Shown here: positions 52,439 to 62,819 of the stretch, in pieces
How positions within the stretch are numbered: position 1 is the stretch's first letter
Layout: each line of letters starts with the position of its first letter
Origin: Sparassis latifolia
Lineage: Eukaryota > Basidiomycota > Agaricomycetes > Polyporales > Sparassidaceae
NCBI GenBank assembly: GCA_018466975.1
Contig: CM031559.1
Coordinates: forward strand, 2,046,001 to 2,110,000
Length of the DNA: 64,000 nucleotides
Direction of reading: 5' to 3'
Made by a program: the position numbers and the translations under genes
Notes under the pieces: generated by a model
Seen by the model: only the letters and a program-made list of their open reading frames with translations
Told to the model about the DNA's origin: nothing
The model's database searches: none

Positions 52439-53470
52439 TCATTGTCTCTGGTAGGGACAATGTGTAGTGCCAGGTGTCAGGGAATGCTGCAATGACCTTG
52501 TAAGGACCATCAAAATGTGGAGCATGAACTTGGTGACATGGGTGTCTCTGTGTTGGATGTAGTCACATCGCCAGTGTAATGTGGATAATAGAATACTATC
52601 CCCCACACCGAAACGAGGGTCAGGATCACGATGTGCATTCATGGTGTTGGCTTGGGCAACCTTTGCTGCGAGTAAATTGTCCTGCACTTCGAGTGAGTCA
52701 GTCTCGATGTGTTGTAGGAGTTTAGCAGTGGTGTTTGCATCTAAATTGGACATTTTTGCCACAATGGCAGAGACATCGGACTGGAAGAGCAGGGGAATGA
52801 TACGGGGTGAACATCCAATGTAGAGTTGGAATGGGGTGAGACCAATGGATGCATTAACCATGTTTATGATGCAAAACTGAATATATGGTAAGGCTCTGGC
52901 CCAACTCATCGGATTCAACTGCACATGGAAATGTAGGCATTAGATCATTATTTTGTTAGTGCGCTCTGATAGTCCATCCGTCTGTGGGTGGAATAATGTG
53001 GACATCTTGTGTTTCACACCAGTCAAGCGACACAATGATTTCTAGACTGCGGATATAAATTTGATGTCACAATCGGAAATGATGTCGACTGGAAGTCCAT
53101 TTTTGCAGTACCATGCATTGAAGAAAAGCGCTGTGAATTCAGGTGCAGTGACATTAGTACACATGGGGATTAGATGCATGTTGGAGCCAAGGCAGTCGAA
53201 GACAGTCGCAATGGCATTGAATTCATCTTCCTCTGGGAGGGGGCCTGTGAAGTCAATTGTGATAGAGTTACAGCGGCCATCGGGAATGGGGAGTGGATGC
53301 AGGGGACCCGAGGGCTTATGTGTGCATCCTTTGTTGTGTTAACACTCTGCGCATGTGGGGACGTATGCCTGCTCGAGGTCATGCCTCATATTTGGCCAGT
53401 AATGTGCATCACGAAGCATTGCGTATGACTTCTCAGCACTGAAATGGCTGAGGGAGTCATGCATCAGCCG
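52439..53470 (-). pseudogene. integrase of the second gypsy element
   Basis: Pieces read LPVDIISDCD, then HKMSTLFHPQTDGLSERTNK and, in a long open stretch, WARALPYIQFCIINMVNASI, GLTPFQLYIGCSPRIIP and a basic/acidic C-terminus (NAHRDPDPRFGVGDSILLST). This is the integrase core and GPY-like end of a non-chromodomain fungal gypsy clade. Stops separate the pieces. Confidence 0.8.
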
Positions 53471-53512
53471 GAACAGTGATTCGCGAAGCTCATTGTGGTG
53501 AGGGATGACAAG

Positions 53513-54960
53513 TTACTCACCAATATAAAGCAACTCATCCTGTAGATGAACACCAGGTTTGGATTCAGTGTTATAAAGGAGCTTTTGACAGAAGGCGTCT
53601 GTTGTATAGCTCTGGTGAATGTCATCAAGGATGAATTGATCTGTATCAATGTGGAAGACTGCCATGAGGATGCCCAATTTGATACATGCAATCTCCTCAT
53701 CTGATACTGGAGGGAGGCAAGACAGTGCATCAGCAATAGTGTTTTCATCACCTGGAATATGTGGCATTCATAATTGGCGAGAAACTCTTGCCAACGCGCT
53801 TGTCATCAGCTGAGATCTCACTGTGATTCGAAGTTTTCCAGTGTTTTGTGATCTGTATAAATGATGAACGGTGCACCAAGAAGATCACTTTGCCACTTCT
53901 TAAGAGCACAAATGATAGCGAGCATTCCTTTCTCATGAGTTGGGTAGCACATAAATTTGTTGCGACTTGAACGTGACAGGTCAGAATGACTCCCAAGAGG
54001 GACATACAAACAGGACAGTACCAGTACCCCATTCATTGGCATCTGTAGTCACGTAGATGTTGTCATTCCCAATATTGTCATGGTCAATTATTGTGAGGCA
54101 TTCACATCCCAAAATGAGTTCTTTTATCACCTGAAATGCGACCTGATGTTTCTGTTCCCACCCTGGAAAAATCTTATCAGCCAATTTCAGGGTCAATGGT
54201 GTCAGGATCGAAGTGTGGGTGGTCAGTTGCAGAAGGAAAATGGAGATATAGTGTACGAGCCCAAGGAATGCATGTACATTCTTCGTGCAATGTGGGACAG
54301 GCCAGTTGATAATATGAGCGACCTTGGATAGGTCTGCTTCGATGCCATGTGCAGAGATGTGATGTCCACAGAAATTAATCTCTGGGCAGAAGAGTGCAGT
54401 CTTTCTGATCAAACAGAACAGGTGTGCGACATGAAGTGCCTCCAGTATGGTCATGACATTCTGTTCATGTTGGTCTAGAGATTGCATCCAGATTATAATG
54501 TCATCTAGGTACACATGGCAGGTCTTGCCAATGAGTGGACATAGCATGGCTGTCATGCAGCGCTGGTGGGTGGAAGGTGCATTGTGACAGCCTTGGGGCA
54601 TTACACGCCACTCGTAGAGGCTGAATGGTATGTGTACTGCAGTGTATTTGATGTCATCAGGGTGTATACAGGTTTGATAGAATGCATTGGTCATGTCCAG
54701 CTTGCCTCAGATTCTTCCCTTTGCACAATCAGCAAGGATATCATCGATGCGAGGCAGTGGTCAGGAACCATGTTCTGGTTGAGATGACAGTAATCATTGA
54801 CCCAGCGGGGCAATGCAATAGGATCTGATTTAGGGATGATAAATGCTGGAGCGGCATATTCACTCAAGGATGGGTGCATATGACCGGAATCAAGGTGCTG
54901 TTGCAGGAGGGTGTGCCATGCATCACAGTACTTGCATGGGCAGGCATATGACTGCATCAC
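53513..54960 (-). pseudogene. reverse transcriptase and RNase H of the second gypsy element
   Basis: RT reads HPSLSEYAAPAFIIPKSDPI, ALPRWVNDYCHLNQNMVPD, then MTNAFYQTCIHPDDIKYTAV, the catalytic VYLDDIIIW (54510) and INFCGHHISAHGIEADLSKV. RNase H follows as GNDNIYVTTDANEWGTGTVL, TDHKTLENFESQ and HIPGDENTIADALSCLPP. It is open for 237 codons over RT but has frameshifts at both ends. Confidence 0.87.
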
Positions 54961-54983
54961 AATGACCTTCCCCGAGTCCTTAA

Positions 54984-55487
54984 GGGCCCATTTGGCATCA
55001 AAACATTTGCGTCACGCAAAGGTTTGTGTTTATTTCACGCATACGTCCAAATAGATGCACACAATGGGCTGATCTTGCTGCTGTCACGCCCCACTTCCAG
55101 GCGGCCATGTTGACCAACACCAGGAATCGCTGCTCATCATGCGTCTGCCTTTGCTCGTCGTTGCCAATGATGAGCAGGTGGATTAGGATGCATCAAATAA
55201 GACTTGACTAGATGATTAGATATGAATTTGGCATGATAGAATACCACATGCTCTCTTCAGGTATTGCTGAGTTCTACCAATGCAACTGCACTCTCAGATA
55301 CTCATGCCCATTGCCATTGTTGAGGGCAGCAAGGCGGGAACGTCGGCAGTGGGGGGAAAACCCAACTCATCAGTCACAGGCCATCACAACCTCGGGTTCA
55401 CCGGAGCTTTCAGGAGTTTATGGCTTCTGAGTGTTTGCGTTGTGAAAGCGTTTGCGTGACGCAAATGTTTCGATGCTGAACGGGCCC
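54984..55487. mobile_element. second TAA-flanked MITE (Tourist/Harbinger-like), 504 bases
   Basis: Left end GGGCCCATTTGGCATCAAAA continues CATTTGCGTCACGCAAA. The right end is the reverse complement (TTTGCGTGACGCAAATGTTT, CGATGCTGAACGGGCCC). TAA flanks both ends (54981-54983, 55488-55490). Each terminus includes the 15-base palindrome-like TTTGCGTCACGCAAA. It has no coding capacity. It interrupts the gypsy pol between DLPTDVYQRFL and VMQSYACPCKYCDAW, which were contiguous before insertion. Confidence 0.88.
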
Positions 55488-55566
55488 TAAGCAAGAACCT
55501 TTGGTAGACATCGGTAGGTAGGTCAGCGAAGGGTGGGGTGTTGATGGGGAAAAGGTCTGCAAATTG

Positions 55567-56379
55567 TTATTTATACTTGAGATCAAATTCTAACAGACGC
55601 TGTTGCGATGTGAGTTCCTCAATGCATGCATGAATGAATGGAAGCAGGTCGGTGGGTGCAACAGGGTCACACCGACAATCAACATGTTGTCGTTGAGCTT
55701 GCAGGTGGTCACATAGTTCATCAATTATGCTACATGTGGCTGCCACCACACGAGAAGCAGACTGGGCACGTGAACAGCCTGCCAGTGGAGTGGTCTTTCA
55801 TGTAGGGCTGGGAGAATGGAGTAGATCATAACCGGACACCTTATGAGTCACTGAACTCTCATGTGCATCAATGACAAGCTTGTTGGTAGCCATAAAGGGT
55901 AACCCTAAGAGTATAGGCATTTCTAGTCCGGGCATGACAAGAGCGGGCATAACAAGAGAGCAGAACAAGTGATCAGGAGAGTCCAACTTCAATTTCATCC
56001 AATGAGACGATGATGAGACTGTGTTACTTCCATCACCAGCAGCGCAAAAAGCTCAACCTGATGAGAACAGTTTGAGAGGCATGCGGTGAGAAGCCCAAGT
56101 TTGTCGACAAGGGTTTTGCTAATTAACACTGCATGAGAGCCATCGTCAATGAGGGCACAGATAGGAAGTGGACAATCAAGGTTAGGTCCATCGATAAGAC
56201 AGGACCAGTATAGGTTGGGTTCAGAGAATGTGGGCATGTACTCATTCTTATCAGAGTCCGAGCCATCTCCAAGAGACAAAGATTGGGCTGCAGAGAAAAC
56301 AGTGGCGACATAAGCTGGTTTATTCGTGACATCCTGTACGACAGTGGCAGTGAGCTTTCGCTTTCCATCCTTCACAGCA
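55567..56379 (-). pseudogene. gag C-terminus and protease of the second gypsy element
   Basis: Reads VKDGKRKLTATVVQDV at the right edge, then LIDDGSHAVLISKTLVDKLG (protease-like active site with DDGS) and GLEMPILLGLPFMATNKLVID. A coiled region (IDELCDHLQAQRQHV) leads towards RT. The frame begins abruptly at a terminal repeat (56380), so the N-terminal gag is not attached. Confidence 0.75.
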
Positions 56380-57548
56380 TCAGGAAAACCCAACTTTTAC
56401 CTAAAGGTGTCCTTATGTGACTTAAATGCACTTATGAGCCTTAAATAAGATAAACAAGGACAAAAAGTCCATAAGTCATATTTCCTTAAAGACTTAAAAG
56501 TCGACTTTTGTGGCCAATAGTGCTCAGTACGATCACAAAGTGGCCTATAAGTGTCAAAAAAATCGCCCAAAAATTTGGCCATCCAAAAACCTCATGGGAA
56601 AAACTATCTGAGTGCATTTTTGGGGGTTTTAGACCTCCCTGAGTCTGAATCTGAAGTTCATTTGTCTCAGAAAAATCCGGTTCAGGCGCTATCAAATTTA
56701 CCGCGTTTGATTGTCCATAACTGTACAGCATCCTACAGAGCCTCAGAGACTACGCGACTACAGTTCTAGCCAATACTAGCTGATACTAGCCGATACTCCT
56801 GTAGGAACGGCTCATCTACAGACCTCTACATAATTTGGGACATTGCTACAGGCCTCTCAGGCCTACGTGAACTATATAGCACTATATAGGCATTGTTCTT
56901 TTTCCAGATGTGATCTGAGCCACCAGGGCTCAGGTACGCCATTGATTCTCTATTAATGTGGTTTACAGGGACCAGAACGAAACCAGATGATATGTCCAGT
57001 TTGTTTTTATGTTCATGTACACCCGCTTATGTGCATGCAATGGAGTAGCATAGTAGAAAGCTACCTTGCCTCGTAAGTACTAGTAAATATCCATCACAGT
57101 TGATGGTTGCTTCCCGCTCACCTTCATCCACGGTCTCAGTGTAAGCACGCCACGTGTACTTACAACGCGTCGTGATCACATGACATGGTTTGCACTATTT
57201 GTATCTGTTTGCTCCCTGACAACACTTGTGTTCGACTGTCCTTCGTTGTGTTCCTTACTTCTACTTATATGCAATGAAGGTACATCTGATCCATGTAGCA
57301 TTCCTTACTTCTACTTATATGCAACAAAGTCTTTTTTCCATTCCATTGCCTTTTGCTGCAGCCGCTCAGTGTTCTCGACCTGCATCGGGTTCCACTTTTT
57401 TTTGAACACTGAAAGAGAACATCTTTCTCCTATGACATGGATCACCACCGTGTCTTTACTGTTCTCGTTGTTCCATCAAGTCATCATCTTCTGACAAATC
57501 ATCTTCTGACAATTTTGGTCTCCTTGAGGACTCAAAGAAAGTTGGGTT
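56380..57548. mobile_element. unclassified element bounded by ATCAGGAAAACCCAACTTT inverted repeats
   Basis: ATCAGGAAAACCCAACTTT starts at about 56380 and its reverse complement AAAGTTGGGTTTTCCTGAT ends at about 57548. A third, direct copy with one change lies at about 58586. The inside is AT-rich with no transposase. It includes a direct repeat (TTCCTTACTTCTACTTATAT, at about 57251 and 57302). The superfamily is not identified, and no clear target duplication remains because the flanks are rearranged. Confidence 0.6.
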
Positions 57549-57549
57549 T

Positions 57550-58584
57550 TCCTGATAATCGATGACACTATTACCGTAATCTCCCCATCACTGTCCTCGG
57601 TCTCTTCAATCTCAGATTCACCCAGCATATCTCCGTCCCCTTTCGATTCTGAATTCCCCTTAGTCGAGACCGCAGATGCTGAATCAGAGTGCATATATCC
57701 ATCTGAAATGACAAAGAAACTCACTACCATTGAGTTTCTGAAGGAGAGCCAGGCTCTAAAGCTACTCCTCGGAGACCTCACCCCTGCCATCATCAATTCC
57801 TGGCAGATGGCCTATGAGTGCCATTTCCGCAAGACACAACTTGCTGATGAGATTCAGGTTTCTACCATCGCATCCCGCATAGAAGATCTGCATCTTGCAG
57901 TATGGTACAATGTTTACCAAGGCCGCCTTGATGCTTTCGCATTTGAGAACTTCACAACTGAGGTTTGCACCACCTACCTCCCCCATGACTGGGACAGCTC
58001 TATCCACGATGAGGTCATGGGTGCATGTCAGAATGAATGCCCCTTTTGGGACTGAGCCAATAAGATTCAATCTAAGGCGGCTGTCATCTCTTGTACGATC
58101 CAGGCACTCAATGATACCAAACTCCATCAGCAGCTTCATGCAGGTGTCAACACCCATCTCAAGAAGAAAATGAACTCCCCGCACCATGAGCGAGAGTGTA
58201 ATAACATCATCCTCTTCTCCTATTGGCTCTTGGCTGTCAAGGATCTCGATGAGGAGCTTCAAGAGAAAGACGACCTTGTGAGTAGTGCCATCACTGATGC
58301 AATCATGAAGGAGCATGCCAAGCATATCAATATATGCCCCCTCGCCAATAAGGTCTCTATCAGTGGAAACAAGCGCTCTGCCACTGAGACCGCTGCAGGT
58401 GTCTTCAACAAATTGCAGAAGATCACTCAGGACAAATGTAACATCCTCCAGAAATACCAAGGATGCTACAAGTATCACCTACCCGAACAAGACCACATGT
58501 CTGCCTCTTGCCCGAATGGCTTCCCCAATGCTACGACCTACACACTAATCTCAGAGGCCAATGTCGTGAAATGCATTAAAGCTG
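57550..58584 (+). pseudogene. gag N-terminal and zinc-knuckle part, inverted relative to its pol
   Basis: The frame is open from the repeat at 57550 through an acidic/Ser leader (SPSLSSVSSISDSPSISPSP) into MTKKLTTIEFLKESQALKLL, the matrix/capsid-like WQMAYECHFRKTQLADEIQV, TTYLPHDWDSSIHDEVMGAC and, after a TGA at about 58053, HKxxx region to CYKYHLPEQDHMSASCPNGF and EANVVKCIKAA. The Cx2-type knuckle followed by CPNGFP is typical of the clade of the 52-56 kb element. It stops at a repeat copy (58586) exactly where the pol-side fragment begins with VKDGKRK. Confidence 0.75.
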
Positions 58585-58585
58585 C

Positions 58586-58887
58586 ATCAGGAAAATCCAA
58601 CTTTTACTTGTGAGACTTATTTCGACTTTTTGTCCTTTTTTGCCTTAGTCACCCGCAACCTCTGATTCATTCAAACATTGCAAATTCACCCAAAATTCAC
58701 CCAACCAGCTTCCGTAAGGGATCCTACCGGGGCTCCTCTTTGCTTCGCACTTCCATCTCAAGGCAGTTTTCCCACGGTCCCAGCCAATAGGAGCAGGCTG
58801 CATTTCCGTGGGCCACTACTCGTAGTCGTACCTTCAGCAGGCCGAGGCACAGTCTACTAGTACAGTACCAGGAAAGCTACTGTATAC
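58586..58887. other. truncated copy of the ATCAGGAAAA element end, then unassigned sequence
   Basis: Starts ATCAGGAAAATCCAACTTTT and follows the left end of the 56380 element for about 50 bases (gacttattt, cgactttttgtcc). It then loses similarity before the LINE begins. The other end of this copy is not seen. Confidence 0.5.
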
Positions 58888-60620
58888 ATGCCACCCCAGC
58901 CAGTAGGAGCTGCGGAGGCAGCCAGCAGTACGGGCAAATGCGCGCTGAGATCGGCCACTCCGGCGACACCTACCATCCCCACTAACCCTAAGCCTGATCT
59001 TATAATACCAATGACAGTCAAGGTAAAGATGATTGATGATGCAGTAAAGGTACTCCAGAAACATAAATTAGTCGACGAGGGCTCCCCAGAGCTGCAGAGC
59101 CTGGTCACGGCCTGGGTAAACTCGCACAGATTGCTACTAAAGCTTCAGTGATGGTCGACATAATCACCGCTTTTGCTCACTATGCCAGCATGCTCACTGT
59201 AGAAGAAGCTGCCAGCAGAATTGTCGAGCAAGTAGTTCACAGGACCTACCAAGCCTTTGATCGGCTAGAAGAGACAGCCACGCAATTGGATCAGATAGAA
59301 ACTCAATACAAGGTCCATGCAGACACGACAGGTCACCTCCTGAAGAAACTAGCCAAGAGCATAAGAAGCTTGGAGAGAGAACCGTGCAGTTGGAAGAGGC
59401 AGCCAAGAAGATGCTGCAGGCATAGGAGGAATCGGCAAAGATACACGCCACCACACAGGCAAGTTCTATACCTCAGAACACTGGACTGACATATGCTGTG
59501 GCAGTCACACAAGTACTTCCCACCTCCCATGCGTCCACCCTGGCTCGCAAAGGCATCTGCATGTGTCAGGTTCTCGTCGATGGCGTCTTTGCTGCGAACT
59601 CCTCCAGTAACCTCCTGACGGAAGAAGAGCTCCTCGCCAAAGCCAATATGGCTTGCACGATGATGGGCGTCAAGGCTGCGGATGCTCCTACATCCTTCAC
59701 CATCAAATCCTGCAAGAGACTAAAGAACGGAGGAGTGCTTTACGACCTGGACAGCCCAACATCAGCCCTTTGGCTCCACACCGGATGTCATGAAAGTCTT
59801 CCTCGAACACTTCGGAGGACACAATTGCCAGCTTAAGACCCACTCCTATGCTATTTTAGCTGAGTTTGTCCCCACTGCTTGCCGCGCAGACGATGACCAC
59901 TACCTTCATGGAATAGAACATTTTAATAACTATGACCCCGGGGACATCGAGAGTGCTCGCTGGATCAAGGCACCGGAGGGACGTCATCCAAATCAGAGAG
60001 TCGCACACCTCATTGTCCGCTTCAATGCACCTGTGCCGGTGAACAATGCCATTCGCAAAGGAATAATCATTGCAGGTAAGAGAGTAAATGCACACAAACT
60101 GATCTCCGAGCCACATAGATGCCTCAAGTGTCAGAAGATCGGCATCCTGCACATCAGTTCAGAATGCAAGTCCATCCACGATACCTGTGGGTCATGTGCA
60201 TCAATAGGACACAAGACTGCGGACTGCGAGGTTGACCCGGATGACTATCAGTGTGCTAACTGCCAGGCCTCCGGCCGTACAGACTGGCGGGGGCATGCAG
60301 CCTGGGATCGCATGTGCCCAGTGTTCCAGGAACATCGCAGGAAGATGGCAGACAGACAACCCGAGAGTAAGTACCACTACTTCCTGACAGCTGATCCCGC
60401 CACATGGGAACAGCTAACGGAAGTGACCTCTGCCCTGCCCAACACCGTCGTGGCCCCTCCCCATCAGGCAGTGCCGCATGACAACACACAGAACCCCCGA
60501 ACCTTCTCTTTCAACTGGGCAGATGACGTAGATGCTTCAACGCCACCTCCTAGCAACAAGCCGCCTCGTCCGTCACAGGCTCGGAGGGCGCAAGAACAGC
60601 AAGATGCACAACGACGCTAG
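58888..60620 (+). pseudogene. LINE ORF1, zinc-knuckle RNA-binding protein
   Basis: Three frames make up one protein. A coiled-coil half (MTVKVKMIDDAVKVLQKHKL, then EETATQLDQIETQYKVHADT) spans 58888-59490. A middle block (59498-59800) is TYAVAVTQVLPTSH ... FTIKSCKRLKNGGVLYDLDS. The C-terminal frame (59790-60620) has ARWIKAPEGRHPNQRVAHLI, then three knuckles: CLKCQKIGILHISSEC, CGSCASIGHKTADC and CANCQASGRTDWRGH...C. This is the ORF1 layout of Tad1-like fungal LINEs. At least three frame changes or stops (near 59150, 59490, 59790) inactivate it. Confidence 0.82.
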
Positions 60621-60720
60621 TCCTCCCAATCCCAGACGCAAATATTGGACTTCCCTCGCTGCGTGAGACAACAAGTGCTGCAAGCTCCTATCAACAGATG
60701 CTCCACTTCTCCCCTAGATT

Positions 60721-60959
60721 ATGTCTGATGGACAAGTACCACTCTCTCGACTGCGTATCTGTCAACTGAATCTTAACAAGTCGCTAAATGCGCAATCCGC
60801 ATTCCTTAACACTGTCACTACGAACGATTTTGACCTCCTTCTCCTGCAGGAACCTTATTTAGACTTCAACAACATGAGCCGCACCACTCACCACTGGCAT
60901 GCTATTTATCCACCACATCATCCTAAACCCGACTCACTGTTACGCTGGGGCATACCACT
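60721..60959 (+). pseudogene. LINE ORF2, endonuclease start only, cut by an LTR element
   Basis: MSDGQVPLSRLRICQLNLNK continues to DFDLLLLQEPYLDF, the first blocks (N and E metal-binding residues) of an APE-type endonuclease. After about 80 codons the frame meets the TGTCC start of an LTR at 60960, so reverse transcriptase is missing from this side. Confidence 0.85.
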
Positions 60960-61375
60960 TGTCCGAGGTTCGTCGAGCAAGTACTAAGTCGTTTGATGAC
61001 TAAGTAAATGCGAGTCAAGAATCGAGAGTCAAGAAGATCACACAAGACTAGTGATAATCCCGTTTATTGAGAGGTAAAGTAACCAGATCAAGACTGGGGT
61101 TCCAGTCGATGATCTCAGCCTTATATACTAATAGTACATGTTGAGTAATACATGCCAGTAATGGCTGAGTCAGTGAGTACCCTCGCGGTGAGGGATGAGT
61201 CAGTGAGTACCCTCACAGTGAGGGATGAGTCAGTACAGGTTCTAGACTATGGTGTCATGGTCTAGAGAGAGTCCAGATCGAGTCGAGAGATATCGAGACT
61301 CAAGTCTCGGGTCAACGCGTGTCGTCATAAGCGTGTCGAAAGAAAAAGATAGGTACTCAACGTACCGTTGTAACA
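60960..61375 (-). repeat. 3' LTR of the third Ty3/gypsy element, 416 bases
   Basis: On the minus strand it starts TGTTACAACGG after a purine tract (aggaaggggct) and ends CGAACCTCGGACA, giving TG...CA termini. It contains a 30-base tandem repeat at 61166-61237 (TGAGTCAGTGAGTACCCTC units). The 5' partner is beyond the window. Confidence 0.8.
61166..61237. repeat. 30-base tandem repeat in the LTR
   Basis: tgagtcagtgagtaccctcg and its variant recur with a 30-base period, two full units plus a partial one. Confidence 0.85.
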
Positions 61376-61415
61376 TAAGCCCCTTCCTATGCTGCCTTTG
61401 CCCTCAAAGGCATTT

Positions 61416-62810
61416 CTATGTATCTCCTGCTTCCGACGGTGTTACGCTGTTCATCGGAAACCCTTCAGTATACAACGAACCCGTTCCATCGAAGTCAGAG
61501 AATTGCAGGTCCGTTTGAGGGTCAGGGTAGGAGAACACTATCTCGCGCGCATCGTAATTTGCGTAGAAGTCATGAGAGTGGGAACAACCTTCTATCATGT
61601 GGCCAGGTGCTTGTTTTCCACAGTAGTAGCAACGCATCCTGTTGGATAGCAACGCAGGGCATGCGTTCGGGTCGTGGGATGCGGGGACAGATTGACAGAT
61701 TACGCAAATGGAAAATGGGCAGGTATACTTCGGATGGATATACTGTCCGCAGAATACGCACTGGGGATGTGGTCGTTGATACGCGATGTATGCTGGGATG
61801 GTTCGGTGTGGCCCGATGAGTGCTGTGGAGAAGGCGGGAGGAAACGGGGAGGTGTTCCTTCCAGGCTCACTTTCTCCTGGATCTACGAGGGTCTGAGTTG
61901 ATTGGTCCGAGTGTTCAGATGTTTCGGTCTGCACCGCATTTTCCGTGGTCATCGGGGATAATCCTTCAGCATGATGGTTGGGATTGTCGCTAAAGTTCCA
62001 CTCCGACACGTAATCTGGAGGGGGGATTGGGCGTAGAGGTTGTGCGATGGAAACACCTTTATGAGTCGCTGCTGGAGTGGAAGACGTTGAAGCACCTTCA
62101 AACAAATCGAACGGGTTCAGGGTAGGAACTGTTATGGGGTCAAAGGTGAGATGTGATGGTCACGGTGGAGGTACGGGGGGTGTCCCCTCTCGTGGGGTCT
62201 CCGGTGGCATGTCTGTTAAAAAGGTGAGGAGGAACGGCTGCGTGGCGTCTGCATCAAGCTCGACGAGTCGTTGGTACGAGTTCGTCTGGGCAAACATTAG
62301 GGCTAGTGTTTCCTCCTGTCGCTGGATTCTATCCCCCATGCTTAACGCTAATGCTTCCATCCTCTCCGTGTATCGTCATGTCCCTGCTATTGCATGCTGC
62401 ATGGAAATAATTTCAGATTTGGCAGCTTGTTGTGAATGGATGATCCTAAGCGCATACTGCGCGTGAGAATCATCCAACGTGGTTAGGGCTTGGAGATATA
62501 ACTCCTCGTATTCTGCAAGTACACGGACTGCCCTTGACTCGTGGAGCTCACGATTCATCCAGGGCATGTCGGGTAAGGATGGCGTGGTGGCTCTAGAATG
62601 TATGGGATTGATCGAGTCAACTATGCCAACGACGAAGTCTTCTAGGTCACCGATAGTTCCAATTCGTTGTGAGAATCGGAGATGGGCCCTAAGGTTATCT
62701 CGTATGTCGTGCGCTGGTACTCCCCTAAAGTTCCTAGGGTGTGGCGAGGGAGTCGGAGAAGTTTCAGAAAAGTAGTCATCGACAACAGACTGCGCTCCAG
62801 ATGATGGCAT
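61416..62810 (-). pseudogene. post-pol ORF of the third gypsy element with three Cys/His knuckles
   Basis: A single frame of 465 codons runs from MPSSGAQSVVDDYF to SVTPSEAGDT, broken only by TGA 62376-62378 and TGA 62160-62162, both likely former CGA. The first third is helical (ELHESRAVRVLAEYEELYLQ, then LRIIHSQQAAKSEI). A middle coiled segment is MEALALSMGDRIQRQEETLA. The C-terminal third carries CVFCGQYIHPKYTC, CVICQSVPASHDPNAC and CYYCGKQAPGHMIEGC. It lies between the chromodomain of pol and the 3' LTR, where retroviruses have env, but it shows no signal peptide or membrane segment. A nucleic-acid-binding role is inferred from the knuckles. Confidence 0.7.
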
Positions 62811-62819
62811 AGTGGAGGT

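Larger units (their letters stand above)
52254..56393 (-). mobile_element. Ty3/gypsy element of a second clade, pol part, interrupted
   Basis: On the minus strand, from high to low coordinates, come the end of gag and the protease (56.4-55.8 kb), the linker to RT, a MITE insertion, RT, RNase H and integrase. No chromodomain is seen. The first two-thirds of gag is missing here and found inverted at 57.55-58.58 kb. Confidence 0.85.

Noticed and set aside
53981..54694. 237-codon open frame as an intact gene
   Set aside because: It is only the central part of the gypsy reverse transcriptase. Flanking frameshifts and the MITE insertion show the gene is broken.
59194..59454. Cys/Ser-rich minus-strand frame opposite LINE ORF1
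   Set aside because: It is the antisense of the coiled-coil coding part of LINE ORF1.
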